Of a stretch of 64,000 nucleotides of DNA, positions 53,894 through 62,308 are shown in pieces. The notes under the pieces are model-generated. The model did no database searches and had not been told where the DNA came from. It saw only the letters and a list, made by a program, of their open reading frames with translations. The position numbers and the translations under genes are program-made. The DNA comes from Kribbella pratensis. GTDB lineage: Bacteria > Actinomycetota > Actinomycetes > Propionibacteriales > Kribbellaceae. The DNA lies in assembly GCF_004365355.1 (NCBI RefSeq), contig NZ_SODP01000001.1:1743473-1807472 (forward strand). The letters run 5' to 3'. The stretch's first letter is position 1. Every line of letters starts with the position of its first letter.

Positions 53894-53980
53894 GTTTGGT
53901 GGGTGCACCCACCAAACTGGGGGTTGGCCAACCATATTCAGGGTGGCTAACCCCCGCTTTGGTGGGTGCACCCACCAAAC
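53894..53980. repeat. Nested palindrome region with twin 22-24 bp palindromes
   Basis: Two perfect palindromes built on the half TTTGGTGGGTG lie at 53894-53917 (24 bp) and 53958-53979 (22 bp), 64 bases apart from start to start. Between them is a 12-bp palindrome GGTTGGCCAACC (53922-53933) and the imperfect pair GGGGGTTGGCC/GGCTAACCCCC. The whole can fold as two side hairpins within a larger stem. It fills the gap before lhgO. No gene of its own is likely; the long frames through it are shadows. Confidence 0.8.
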
Positions 53981-54098
53981 TGGAACGGGCGATACCAGTA
54001 GATCGGGCTGGACGCTTCGATGGCACTCGCTGGCTTGCCGCGGACTGGCTGTCATCCGATGGATGTATTTCTGGCGACCGGAAGGACCTCTTTACAGC

Positions 54099-55295
54099 GT
54101 GACGAGATCAGCGGTGGTGGTTGGTGGGGGGATTGTCGGGCTGGCGGTGGCGCGTGCCCTGCAGCAGCGTGATCCTGGTACGCCGGTTGTCGTGCTGGAG
54201 AAGGAGCCGTCGGTCGGCGCGCATCAGACCGGGCACAACTCCGGCGTCGTGCACTCCGGCCTGTACTACCGGCCCGGCTCGCTCAAGGCGCGGTTCGCCG
54301 TGGCCGGTGGGGCGGCGCTGAAGGAGTACTGCGAGGAGAAGGGGATCCCGCTCGATGTCCCCGGCAAGCTCGTCGTGGCCACGTCCGAGGCCGAGTTACC
54401 GCAGCTCGATCGGCTGTTCGGCATCGGCCAGGAGAACGGCGTACCGGTCCGCCGGCTGACCCTCGACGAGGTGGCCGAACGTGAACCGCACCTCCGCGTC
54501 AAGGGCGCCCTGGCCGTCGACTCCACCGGCCGCGTGGACTTCAAACTGGTTGCCGCCGCGCTCGCTGAGGACGTCAAGGCCGCGGGCGGAGAGATTCGCA
54601 CCGGAATCTCGGTGACCTCGGTCGAGAATGCGGGCTCCATCGCGCGAGTGCGGACGACGGACGAGGTGATCGAGGCCGAGCGTGTCGCCGTGTGCGCCGG
54701 CTTGCACAGCGACCGGCTCGCGCGTGCGTCCGGGCTCGAGCCGGGGGTGCGCATCCTGCCGTTCCGCGGCGAGTTCAGCGAGATCGTTCCGGAGCGCGAC
54801 TTCCTGGTGAAGGGCCTGGTCTATCCGGTGCCCGACCCCGACCTGCCCTTCCTCGGCGTTCACCTGACCCGCGGTATTGACGGAGGCGTCCACGTCGGCC
54901 CCAACGCGGTACCCGCACTGTCGCGCGAAGGCTACAGCTGGTCGAAGATCGCTCCGAAGGACGTCTGGGAGGCAGCTGCGTACCGAGGTACGTGGCGCCT
55001 GGCCCGCCGGTACGCGCGGACCGGCGCGAAGGAGATCGTCCGCTCGCTCACCGGCCGCGCCCTGGTTCGGGAGGCCCGCCGCATGCTCCCCGAGCTGGAG
55101 GTCAAGGACGTACGCCGCTCCGGCGCCGGCGTCCGCGCCCAGGCCGTCACCCGTGAGGGCAAACTCGTCGACGACTTCCTGTTCCTCCGCGACGGCCGCG
55201 CCCTGCACGTCCTCAACGCACCCTCACCCGCCGCGACCGCCTGCCTGGTCATCGGCAACCGCATCGCCGAGGAACTGTCCGCCGACCGCGCCTGA
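54099..55295 (+). CDS. lhgO: L-2-hydroxyglutarate oxidase
   Basis: 398 residues from the GTG at 54099. FAD-dependent DAO-fold enzyme that oxidises L-2-hydroxyglutarate to 2-oxoglutarate. FAD motif VVVGGGIVGLA, followed by the family-typical GAHQTGHNSGVVHSGLYYRPGS, then KGALAVDSTGRVDF, LPFRGEFSEI, and HLTRGIDGGVHVGPNAV. Length is right for LhgO. An ATG at 54063 in frame is an alternative that would add 12 residues (MYFWRPEGPLYS). It sits downstream of the nested palindromes. The stop lies 25 bases before the P1 peptidase start. Confidence 0.88.
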   Translation: MTRSAVVVGGGIVGLAVARALQQRDPGTPVVVLEKEPSVGAHQTGHNSGVVHSGLYYRPGSLKARFAVAGGAALKEYCEEKGIPLDVPGKLVVATSEAELPQLDRLFGIGQENGVPVRRLTLDEVAEREPHLRVKGALAVDSTGRVDFKLVAAALAEDVKAAGGEIRTGISVTSVENAGSIARVRTTDEVIEAERVAVCAGLHSDRLARASGLEPGVRILPFRGEFSEIVPERDFLVKGLVYPVPDPDLPFLGVHLTRGIDGGVHVGPNAVPALSREGYSWSKIAPKDVWEAAAYRGTWRLARRYARTGAKEIVRSLTGRALVREARRMLPELEVKDVRRSGAGVRAQAVTREGKLVDDFLFLRDGRALHVLNAPSPAATACLVIGNRIAEELSADRA

Positions 55296-55320
55296 CCGCC
55301 TGGTATGCGACGTTGGTGTC

Positions 55321-56187
55321 GTGGCGACGTTCGCGATACCCGGGGTCCGGGTCGGGCATTGGAGCGACTTCGACGGCCGCACCGGCTGCACGGTGATTGA
55401 TCTACCGGAGGGAACGGTCGCGTCGTACGAGGCGCGTGGCGGCGCGCCGGCGTCTCGGGAGCTGGAGCTGCTCGAGCCGGGCAAGGCGGTCAGCACGATC
55501 GACGGCGTCGTACTGACCGGCGGATCGGCGTTCGGCCTGGCGGCCGCGGACGGTGTCATGCGGTACTACCGCGAACTCGGTCGCGGCGTGCAGACGCCCG
55601 CGGGCGCAGTACCGATCGTGCCGACCTTGGCGCTCTTCGATCTGACCGCCGGAGATCCGTCGGCGGCGCCCGATGGTGACGCCGGTTATGCGGCGGCCCA
55701 GGCATGCAAGGGTGAGCAGGTCCTGCAGGGGCAGGTCGGAGCGGGGACCGGGGCGTACGTCGGTCATTGGCGCGGGCCGGACGGTCGGCGGCCCGGTGGG
55801 CTCGGGTACGCCGAACACCGGCTCGGCGAGCTCGTCGTGGCCTGCCTGGCCGTGGTGAACGCCTTCGGCGACGTCGACGACGGCAGGGCGAGCGTGTCGT
55901 TCGATGCCGTCCGGGTGCTGGCGCAGCCGTTCGAGTTCAGCGAGAGCCGGGCGCACACGACGATCGGGATCGTGGTCACCAACGCCCGCCTCGACAAGGT
56001 CGGCTGCCGGGTCGTTGCCCAGGGCGCGCATGACGGCCTGGCCCGGGCGATCACTCCACCTCACACCCAGTTCGACGGCGACGGATTCGTTGCGGCTTCG
56101 ACCGGCCAGGTCGAGGCTCACATCGACATCGTTCGGCTGCTGGCCCTCGCCTGTGTCACCGACGCCGTACGCAGCGTCGCGGGCTGA
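55321..56187 (+). CDS. P1-family (DmpA/BapA-like) aminopeptidase
   Basis: 288 residues from the GTG at 55321. N-terminal nucleophile-type hydrolase of peptidase family S58/P1. Opening PGVRVGHWSD, central GGSAFGLAAADGVMRYYRE, VGAGTGAYVG, and HTTIGIVVTNA, where autocatalytic cleavage would leave Thr as the nucleophile at the beginning of the small subunit. It would cleave D- or beta-aminoacyl peptides or amides. Directly follows lhgO. No signal peptide. A weak ribosome site is consistent with coupling. Confidence 0.85.
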   Translation: MATFAIPGVRVGHWSDFDGRTGCTVIDLPEGTVASYEARGGAPASRELELLEPGKAVSTIDGVVLTGGSAFGLAAADGVMRYYRELGRGVQTPAGAVPIVPTLALFDLTAGDPSAAPDGDAGYAAAQACKGEQVLQGQVGAGTGAYVGHWRGPDGRRPGGLGYAEHRLGELVVACLAVVNAFGDVDDGRASVSFDAVRVLAQPFEFSESRAHTTIGIVVTNARLDKVGCRVVAQGAHDGLARAITPPHTQFDGDGFVAASTGQVEAHIDIVRLLALACVTDAVRSVAG

Positions 56188-56243
56188 GAAAACGTCACAC
56201 CGGGGCAACAGCGGGGCAACGTTCGTCAGTAACGCTGTGTCGT

Positions 56244-57062
56244 ATGGATTCGTTGCGTACGACGCTCACCGGCGGGACAGCCTGTGACGTGTGTGGGCGG
56301 CTGCCTCATCCCCGGCGGCTGCGGTTGACATTGGCGAAGCTCGTCGCGGTTGCTCCGGTCGAGTTGGCGTTGCATGCGGTGGTGCTTGCCGCGCATCCGC
56401 CGTACGTGGTGTCGGTTGCGGTGCTGGCGAGTGTGACGACCGCTTTGGTGATCTGGGTGGTCGAGCCGTCGACGATGCGGTTGCTCCGGTCGTGGCTGCA
56501 TGCGCCGAAGGCGCTGCCGCGACAGGGGATCGGCACGTTGTGGCGGATCCGGGTGACGCTCGACGATCGGGCGGGTTCGCTGGAGAGCGTCACTCGCCGG
56601 CTCGCGGACCTGGACGCCAACATCCTCGGCCTGCACGTCCATCCGATCGACGACGGAGTTCGAGACGAGTTGGTCGTCGCGACGCCGGATGCGATCACCG
56701 CCGCGGACCTGGAATCGGCCGTCGAGGCGGGTGGCGGTCGCAGTACCCACGTCTGGCCGACGACCGCGTTGGCGCTCGTCGACGGCCAGACCAGGGCGCT
56801 GAGCCTGTCGGCGCGGGTCGTCGCGGACCCGGCCGAACTTCCGCACGTGGTCGCCGAACTGCTCGGCGCTCGGCTCGTGACGGACCGGGCCACGTTGGCG
56901 GGCCAACTGCCCGGCGACATCCTGAAGGTGCCCTCGCCCTGGACGGGCCTGTTCGCCTTCCATCGGCCGGGCGAGCCCTTCACCCCGGCCGAGTCCGCCC
57001 GCGCACACCGGCTCGCCGAGCTCGCCGAAGCAGCCCTCACCATCGCCCCGGCGGGACGCTAA
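56244..57062 (+). CDS. Membrane-anchored ACT-domain protein
   Basis: 272 residues. An N-terminal CDVCGRL segment, two membrane helices about 28-52 and 56-74, then an ACT domain about 97-165 beginning LWRIRVTLDDRAGSLESVTRRLADLDANI, and a C-terminal region ending PGEPFTPAESARAHRLAEL. ACT domains bind amino acids as regulators. A membrane-anchored form suggests sensing of a cytosolic ligand by a membrane process; the partner is unknown. ATG at 56244. The 3' end overlaps the convergent ackA by 4 bases. Confidence 0.65.
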   Translation: MDSLRTTLTGGTACDVCGRLPHPRRLRLTLAKLVAVAPVELALHAVVLAAHPPYVVSVAVLASVTTALVIWVVEPSTMRLLRSWLHAPKALPRQGIGTLWRIRVTLDDRAGSLESVTRRLADLDANILGLHVHPIDDGVRDELVVATPDAITAADLESAVEAGGGRSTHVWPTTALALVDGQTRALSLSARVVADPAELPHVVAELLGARLVTDRATLAGQLPGDILKVPSPWTGLFAFHRPGEPFTPAESARAHRLAELAEAALTIAPAGR

Positions 57063-58246
57063 CTCTGGCGTACGACGGTCAGGGCTTCGCGGGCGATCTG
57101 CCATTCCTCGTTGGTGGGGATGACGAGAACAGCGACCGGGCTGTCGTCGGTAGACGCGAAGGTTTCCGAGCGGGCGTTGCGATCGGCGTCGAGGTGGATT
57201 CCGAAGGCGTCCAATCCGCCAACCGCGGCGGCCCGGACTTCGGCGGAGTGCTGGCCGACGCCGGCAGTGAAGACGATCGCGTCGACGGTCCCCAGGACGG
57301 CGTAGTACGCGCCGATGTACTTCTTGATCCGCCGGCAGTAGATGTCGAACGCCAGTTGAGCCCGCTCGTCCCCAGCTGCTCGTCGCCGGGAGATCTCGCG
57401 GAAGTCGTTCACGCCGGTCAGACCCTTGAGGCCGGACTCTGAGTTCAACGTGTAGTCGGTCTCCTCGGCGGATCGTCCCGCGACCCGGGCGAGGAGTCCG
57501 TGGATCGCCGGATCGACGTCGCCCGAGCGGGTGCCCATCACGAGACCTTCCAGTGGCGTGAGGCCCATCGACGTGTCCACCGACTGCCCACCGCGGATCG
57601 CCGCGGCGGAGCAACCGTTGCCCAGGTGCAGCACGATCACGTTGATCTCGTCAGGCGAGCGACCGAGCAGCCGCGCGGCCTCGGCCGAGACGAACGCGTG
57701 CGACGTACCGTGGAATCCGTACCGGCGGACGCCGTACTTCTCCTGCCACTCATAAGGCACCGCATATGTGTAGGCGTGCGGCGGCAGCGTCTGGTGGAAC
57801 GCGGTGTCGAACACGGCGACATGCGGCAGATCCGGCAGTAGCCGACGCGCGACCTTGATGCCCTCGAGGTTGGCCGGATTATGCAGCGGAGCGAGCGGGA
57901 CGAGCTCCGTCACCGCCGCGATCAGCTCGTCGTCGATGAGCGCCGGCGCCGCGAACCGATCGCCGCCATGCACGACCCGATGCCCGACCGCGACGATGTC
58001 CACGTCGGCAAGCGCGGGCCCTTGCGTCTCGAACGCCCGTACGGCGGCCTCGAGCGCGGCCTCGTGGTTGGCGATCGGCTGATCGTCGTTCCACTCACCC
58101 TTCGGCCCGTGGTGCACGTGATGGCTGCTGTCCTCGCCGATCTGCTCCACGAGGCCCGTCGCGGCGGCCTCACCCGAGGCCGAGTCGACGAGGCTGTACT
58201 TGAGCGAGGACGATCCGGCGTTGATGACCAACACGTGCTCGGTCAC
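57059..58246 (-). CDS. ackA: Acetate kinase
   Basis: 395 residues from the GTG at 58244-58246, ASKHA-fold kinase that transfers phosphate between acetyl phosphate and ADP. NAGSSSLKYSL at the N terminus, GFHGTSHAF, HLGNGCSAAA, catalytic Arg/Asp in VFDTAFHQT, and FTAGVGQHSAEVR. The GTG overlaps the pta stop (GTGA). The organism can therefore interconvert acetyl-CoA and acetate. The Pta-AckA route complements PoxB at 2.1 kb. Confidence 0.93.
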   Translation of the reverse strand: MTEHVLVINAGSSSLKYSLVDSASGEAAATGLVEQIGEDSSHHVHHGPKGEWNDDQPIANHEAALEAAVRAFETQGPALADVDIVAVGHRVVHGGDRFAAPALIDDELIAAVTELVPLAPLHNPANLEGIKVARRLLPDLPHVAVFDTAFHQTLPPHAYTYAVPYEWQEKYGVRRYGFHGTSHAFVSAEAARLLGRSPDEINVIVLHLGNGCSAAAIRGGQSVDTSMGLTPLEGLVMGTRSGDVDPAIHGLLARVAGRSAEETDYTLNSESGLKGLTGVNDFREISRRRAAGDERAQLAFDIYCRRIKKYIGAYYAVLGTVDAIVFTAGVGQHSAEVRAAAVGGLDAFGIHLDADRNARSETFASTDDSPVAVLVIPTNEEWQIAREALTVVRQS

Positions 58247-60318
58247 TTCGCGCCGCCCTGCTGGGCCTGGATCGCGGTGATCGCGACCGTGTTGATGATG
58301 TCCCGCACAGTTGCCCCTCGTGACAGGTCGTTGACCGGTTTGCGCAGCCCTTGCAGGACCGGGCCTACCGCGACCGCGTTGGCCGAGCGCTGCACCGCCT
58401 TGTACGTGTTGTTGCCGGTGTTGAGGTCCGGGAAGATGAACACCGTCGCGCGGCCGGCGACGGGGGAGTCCGGCAGCTTGGTGCGGGCCACGGCGCTGTC
58501 GATGGCGGCGTCGTACTGGATCGGTCCCTCGACCGGCAGCCGCGGCATCCGTTCGCGGACGATGTTGGTTGCCTTCGACACCTTTTCGACGTCGGTCCCG
58601 GTGCCGGAGCTGCCGGTGGAGTACGAGAGCATCGCGACCCGCGCATCGACCCCGAACGCGACCGCGGTCTCCGCCGACGAGATCGCGATGTCCGCCAGCT
58701 GCTCGGCGTTCGGATCCGGGTTCACCGCGCAGTCGCCGTACACGAGCACTCGGTCCTGCAGGCACATGAAGAACACCGACGAGACGACCGACGTATCCGG
58801 CACGGTCTTGACCACCTCGAGCGCCGGCCGGATCGTGTGCGCGGTGGTGTGCAGGGCGCCCGAGACCATCCCGTCCGCGAGTCCCAGCTGGACCATCATC
58901 GTGCCGAAGTACGACACGTCCCGGACCAGCTCCCGCGCCCGGTCGAGGTCGACGCCGCGATGCTGCCGCAGCCGGTGGTACTCGGCCGCGAACCGCTCGG
59001 TCAGCTCACTGTGCTCCGGATGGACGACGGTCGCCGCGGACACGTCCACGCCGAGTGACGCGGCCTTCGCGCTGATCGTGGTCGGATCGCCGAGCAGCGT
59101 GAGGTCGGCGACACCGCGTCGCAGCAGGACGTCGGCGGCGCGAAGGATCCGCTCCTCCTCGCCCTCCGGCAGCACGATGTGCCGGCGGTCGGACACGGCG
59201 CGATCGACCAGCTGATGCTCGAACATCAGCGGCGTCACCGCACTGCTCCGCGCGAGCGCGAGCTGGTCGAGCAGAGCCTGCCCGTCGACGTACTGGTCGA
59301 AGAGAGCGAGCGCGGTGTCGATCTTGCGCGGCGCATCCTTGGTCAGACGGCCGCGAACCGCGGTGAGCTTGGTCGAGACGGCCTGCGTGCCGAGGTCGGT
59401 CTCGATGATCGGCAGCGTGACACCGAGGCCCTCGATCAGGCGTTGCACCTGCGGCGGCAGCTCGAATCCACCGTTGAGGATGACGGTCGAGATCTGCGGG
59501 AAGTTGCGCGACGCATGCGCCATCAGTACGCCGAGAACGACCTCCGGCCGGTCGCCAGCCGTCACGACCGCGGCGCCCTCGAACAACCGGTCGAGCACGT
59601 TCGGCATCGTCATGCCGGCGATCATCAGGCCGGTGACCTCGCGGTTCAGCAGCTGCGGGTCACCGCTCACCAGCCGGCCGTCGATCGGAGCCAACAGGTC
59701 GGCGACCAGCGGCTGGTTGAGCAGCGGCTCCTCCGGGATCGCGAACACCGGTGCGCCGACACCGTCCAGCGCGGCGACCAGCGGTCCGCCGTCGCTCGCG
59801 CGGTTGACGATGACCGCGAACAGCGAGCCGTGATTCGCGGCGAGCTCGGCCGCGGCCAGGTCGGCGATCGTGCGTACGTCGTGCGGCGTACGGGTGAAGC
59901 CGTTGAGCACCAGCAGAACCGGCGCGCCCAGGTTGGCCGCGATCTTGGCATTGAACGAGAACTCGGTCGGCGTGCCGACGTCGGTGTAGTCGCTGCCGAC
60001 GACGAGCACCGCATCAGCGTGCTCGGCGACCGCGTGGTACCGCTGCACGATCGTGTCGAGCGCGGCGTCCGGGTCGTTGTGCACCTCTTCGTACGTGACC
60101 CCGACGCCGTCGTCGTACGAGTGCATGACCGCATCCTGCGAGATCAGGAGGTCGAGCACGTAGTCGCGACCGCCGTGGGTCGCGGTGTCGGCGCGGACGA
60201 TCGGCCGGAACACAGCCACCCGCCCGACCCGTCGCGACAGCTGTTGAAGCACTCCGAGAGCCACCGTCGACTTCCCGGTCGTGCCCTCGACCGATGCGAC
60301 GTACACGCTGCTGCCCAT
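58243..60318 (-). CDS. pta: Phosphate acetyltransferase (long form)
   Basis: 691 residues. Long Pta with an N-terminal dethiobiotin-synthetase-like P-loop domain (VEGTTGKSTVALG near 10-22), a central DRTGG domain about 200-330, and the C-terminal PTA_PTB catalytic domain about 365-690 with HIVLPEGEEERILRAADVL, LADGMVSGALHTTAHTIRPAL and FPDLNTGNNTYKAVQRSANA. It interconverts acetyl-CoA and acetyl phosphate. First gene of pta-ackA; the ATG at 60316-60318 is 12 bases upstream of the TetR stop. All domains are intact. Confidence 0.93.
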   Translation of the reverse strand: MGSSVYVASVEGTTGKSTVALGVLQQLSRRVGRVAVFRPIVRADTATHGGRDYVLDLLISQDAVMHSYDDGVGVTYEEVHNDPDAALDTIVQRYHAVAEHADAVLVVGSDYTDVGTPTEFSFNAKIAANLGAPVLLVLNGFTRTPHDVRTIADLAAAELAANHGSLFAVIVNRASDGGPLVAALDGVGAPVFAIPEEPLLNQPLVADLLAPIDGRLVSGDPQLLNREVTGLMIAGMTMPNVLDRLFEGAAVVTAGDRPEVVLGVLMAHASRNFPQISTVILNGGFELPPQVQRLIEGLGVTLPIIETDLGTQAVSTKLTAVRGRLTKDAPRKIDTALALFDQYVDGQALLDQLALARSSAVTPLMFEHQLVDRAVSDRRHIVLPEGEEERILRAADVLLRRGVADLTLLGDPTTISAKAASLGVDVSAATVVHPEHSELTERFAAEYHRLRQHRGVDLDRARELVRDVSYFGTMMVQLGLADGMVSGALHTTAHTIRPALEVVKTVPDTSVVSSVFFMCLQDRVLVYGDCAVNPDPNAEQLADIAISSAETAVAFGVDARVAMLSYSTGSSGTGTDVEKVSKATNIVRERMPRLPVEGPIQYDAAIDSAVARTKLPDSPVAGRATVFIFPDLNTGNNTYKAVQRSANAVAVGPVLQGLRKPVNDLSRGATVRDIINTVAITAIQAQQGGAK

Positions 60319-60330
60319 GGGTGAACCCTA

Positions 60331-60936
60331 CTAACGGGTCAAGGCGTGCAGATGGTCGATCATCGTGTCGACGGCGATCCGCAGTGGAGCGGGATCACGG
60401 CGTACCTGGCTCAGCAGCAGACCGCCCTGCACGGCGGCCAGCATCGCCACGGCGAGCTCGGCCGGGTCCGCGTCCGCGGCGAGCTCGCCCCGGTCCCGCA
60501 TCTGGACGAGGCCGTCGCGGATCAGCCCCTCCCACTGCTCGAACGCCCCGGCGAGCTGGATCCGGGCGACCGGGTCGCTCTCCGACAGATCGCTGGCCAG
60601 CGATCCGAGCGGGCAGCCGCCGGCGCACTGCACATCGGTGAGGATGCCGACCATCAGATCCCGCCAGTTCGTCAGCGAGTCGATGCTGTCGAGGCTGCCC
60701 AGCCCGCTGTGCTGGATCTCCAGGACCTGCGCGGTCTGCTGCTCGATGACCGCCGACACCAGCGCGTCCTTGCCGGGGAAGTAGTGGTAGAGCTGCGACG
60801 GGCTGACGCCGGCGGCGGCCTGAATGTCCTCGATCGTGGTGCGGGCGACGCCCTGCTCGATCATCAGCCGGGCCGCGGCCGAAACGATCCGGTCGCGGGT
60901 TGCCTGGCCCTTCCTGGTCAGCCGCTGGGTCGTCAT
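60331..60936 (-). CDS. TetR-family regulator of the divergent SDR gene
   Basis: 201 residues. N-terminal helix-turn-helix (TRDRIVSAAARLMIEQGVARTTIEDIQ, then VSPSQLYHYFPGKDALV), C-terminal ligand domain with ADADPAELAVAMLAAVQGGLLLSQVRRD. A Cys pair region CAGGCPLG is near residue 106. The ATG at 60934-60936 is the start. Two perfect operators of TTGGAG-N6-CTCCAA type lie in the 91-bp gap to the SDR gene, so it most probably represses itself and the SDR. Confidence 0.85.
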   Translation of the reverse strand: MTTQRLTRKGQATRDRIVSAAARLMIEQGVARTTIEDIQAAAGVSPSQLYHYFPGKDALVSAVIEQQTAQVLEIQHSGLGSLDSIDSLTNWRDLMVGILTDVQCAGGCPLGSLASDLSESDPVARIQLAGAFEQWEGLIRDGLVQMRDRGELAADADPAELAVAMLAAVQGGLLLSQVRRDPAPLRIAVDTMIDHLHALTR

Positions 60937-60954
60937 GCCCCCACCGTAGCGATT

Positions 60955-60972
60955 TTGGAGTTGATACTCCAA
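60955..60972. promoter_or_regulatory. TetR operator 1, TTGGAGttgataCTCCAA
   Basis: Perfect 6-bp inverted repeat with a 6-bp spacer, 18 bases in all, just upstream of the TetR start. Same arms and spacer length as the second copy 34 bases further on. The pair is a strong candidate for the binding site of the adjacent regulator. Confidence 0.75.
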
Positions 60973-60988
60973 TTTCTCCGGCGAACTA

Positions 60989-61006
60989 TTGGAGCAATCA
61001 CTCCAA
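60989..61006. promoter_or_regulatory. TetR operator 2, TTGGAGcaatcaCTCCAA
   Basis: Second perfect copy of the TTGGAG/CTCCAA repeat, centre 34 bases from the first, about three helical turns, so both could be bound on one face. It lies 21 bases before the SDR start and would block its transcription. Confidence 0.75.
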
Positions 61007-61027
61007 CTAACTGGATGGGGAACGGAT

Positions 61028-61777
61028 ATGACGCAGGACTTCGCCGGCCGGACCGCGCTCGTGACCGGTGGTAACAGCGGGATCGGCCGGGCGGTGGCCG
61101 ACCAGCTCGCCCGGCGTGGCGCACACGTCGTGATCAGTGGGCGGGACGTCGCGCGCGGGACGAAGGCGGTCGAGGAGATCCGGGCCGACGGCGGTACGGC
61201 GGACTTCGTCCGGGCCGATCTGGCCCGGCTCGACGAGGTGCGGTCGCTGGCGAAGCAGGCGATCGAGCTCGGCGGCGGGCACGTCGACGTACTGATCAAC
61301 AACGCCGGGATCTTCCCGTTCGGGCCGACGGCCGAGACGGCGGACAGCGACTTCGACGCGGTGTACGCCGTGAACGTGCGCGCGCCGTTCTACCTGGTCG
61401 CCGAGCTCGCTCCGTTGATGGCGGCCCGGGGGTCCGGCGCGATCGTGAACGTCACCACGATGGTCGCGTACTTCGGGATGGCCGGCATGGCGGCGTACGG
61501 CTCGAGCAAGGCGGCCGTGGAACTGCTGACCAGGTCCTGGGCGGCGGAGTTCGGCGCAGCCGGTGTCCGGGTGAACGCCGTCAGCCCCGGACCGACGCGC
61601 ACCGAGGGCACTGCCGGGATGGGTGAGAACCTCAACGATCTGGCCGGGACGACGCCGCTGCAGCGGGTGGGCCGCCCGGAGGAAGTTGCCGCCGGCATCG
61701 TCTTCCTGGCCTCCGACGAAGCCTCGCTGATCCACGGCGCGACCCTCCCGGTCGACGGCGGCCGCCTCGCGGTCTGA
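61028..61777 (+). CDS. SDR-family oxidoreductase under TetR control
   Basis: 249 residues, classical SDR. TGGNSGIGRA near residues 13-22, NNAG near 89-92, catalytic Ser in VNVTTMV region, Tyr/Lys in YGSSK and the end ATLPVDGGRLAV. Substrate unknown; TetR-linked SDRs of this sort often act on xenobiotic carbonyls. The ATG at 61028 has GGGGAA upstream. The gene ends 20 bases before a strong hairpin shared with the convergent VOC gene. Confidence 0.86.
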   Translation: MTQDFAGRTALVTGGNSGIGRAVADQLARRGAHVVISGRDVARGTKAVEEIRADGGTADFVRADLARLDEVRSLAKQAIELGGGHVDVLINNAGIFPFGPTAETADSDFDAVYAVNVRAPFYLVAELAPLMAARGSGAIVNVTTMVAYFGMAGMAAYGSSKAAVELLTRSWAAEFGAAGVRVNAVSPGPTRTEGTAGMGENLNDLAGTTPLQRVGRPEEVAAGIVFLASDEASLIHGATLPVDGGRLAV

Positions 61778-61796
61778 CACCTTCCGGACGAGCACG

Positions 61797-61842
61797 GTTG
61801 GGGAGGATCTTCTCCGGATTCGGGTAGAAGATCCTCCCCAAC
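61797..61842. repeat. Dispersed intergenic hairpin element, copy 2
   Basis: Perfect 17-bp stem GTTGGGGAGGATCTTCT (61797-61813) with its complement at 61826-61842 and the 12-base loop CCGGATTCGGGT. The left arm shares GTTGGGGAGGATCTT with the copy at 50.5 kb, and the loops are also alike. It lies between convergent SDR and VOC genes and may double as a bidirectional terminator. Confidence 0.8.
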
Positions 61843-61856
61843 TTCCTCCTGACGGG

Positions 61857-62246
61857 CTAGGAGGCGGGTGGCGTGAAGATGCCGAACTGGTTGCCGGACG
61901 GGTCCCGGAGGTAGGCGAAGGCCGGGGTGCCGGGGGCGGGGTCGGTGTTCTTGCTGATGAGCGTGCCGCCGAGCTGTTCTGCCTGGGCGCAGGTGGCTTC
62001 GAGGTCGGTGACAAGGATGTAGAAGACGGCGTGGTTGGGCAGTTGGCCGCCCGTGCCGAAGATGCCGCCCATCGGCTGCTGTGCGCCGGAGGCGGTGATG
62101 TTGCGGTAGTCCAGGCCGCCCGAGGTGAGGCTGCCGGACGACTCGAACGTCCAGTCGAACAGGCTGCCGTAGAACTTCTGCGCACCGTCCGGGTCGTCGC
62201 TCGCGACCTCGAACCAGGCCAGCGTGCCGGCTGCGGGATTCGTCAT
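61857..62246 (-). CDS. VOC-family protein
   Basis: 129 residues from the ATG at 62244-62246. One vicinal-oxygen-chelate domain: TLAWFEVASDDPDGAQKFYGSLFDW, GQLPNHAVFYILVTDLEATCAQAEQLGG (broken for length), and the ending YLRDPSGNQFGIF. The glyoxalase-like fold has no assignable substrate. A WYL regulator lies 62 bases upstream on the same strand. No metal-ligand set typical of glyoxalase I is evident by eye. Confidence 0.82.
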   Translation of the reverse strand: MTNPAAGTLAWFEVASDDPDGAQKFYGSLFDWTFESSGSLTSGGLDYRNITASGAQQPMGGIFGTGGQLPNHAVFYILVTDLEATCAQAEQLGGTLISKNTDPAPGTPAFAYLRDPSGNQFGIFTPPAS

Positions 62247-62308
62247 GGGATCTCTCCTTCGTCGAACTGTTTCGGTAGAGCCCACGGTTTCAGCGGTTCG
62301 CGACAGCC

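Noticed and set aside
53690-54055. Minus frame with repeated WWVHPP segments
   Set aside because: The repeats are just the two palindromes read through; it overlaps the end of the AmiC-like gene and has no coding support.
53943-54098. Upstream extension of L-2-hydroxyglutarate oxidase to 53943
   Set aside because: The extension encodes palindrome-derived sequence with no relation to the family; the FAD motif begins just after the GTG at 54099.
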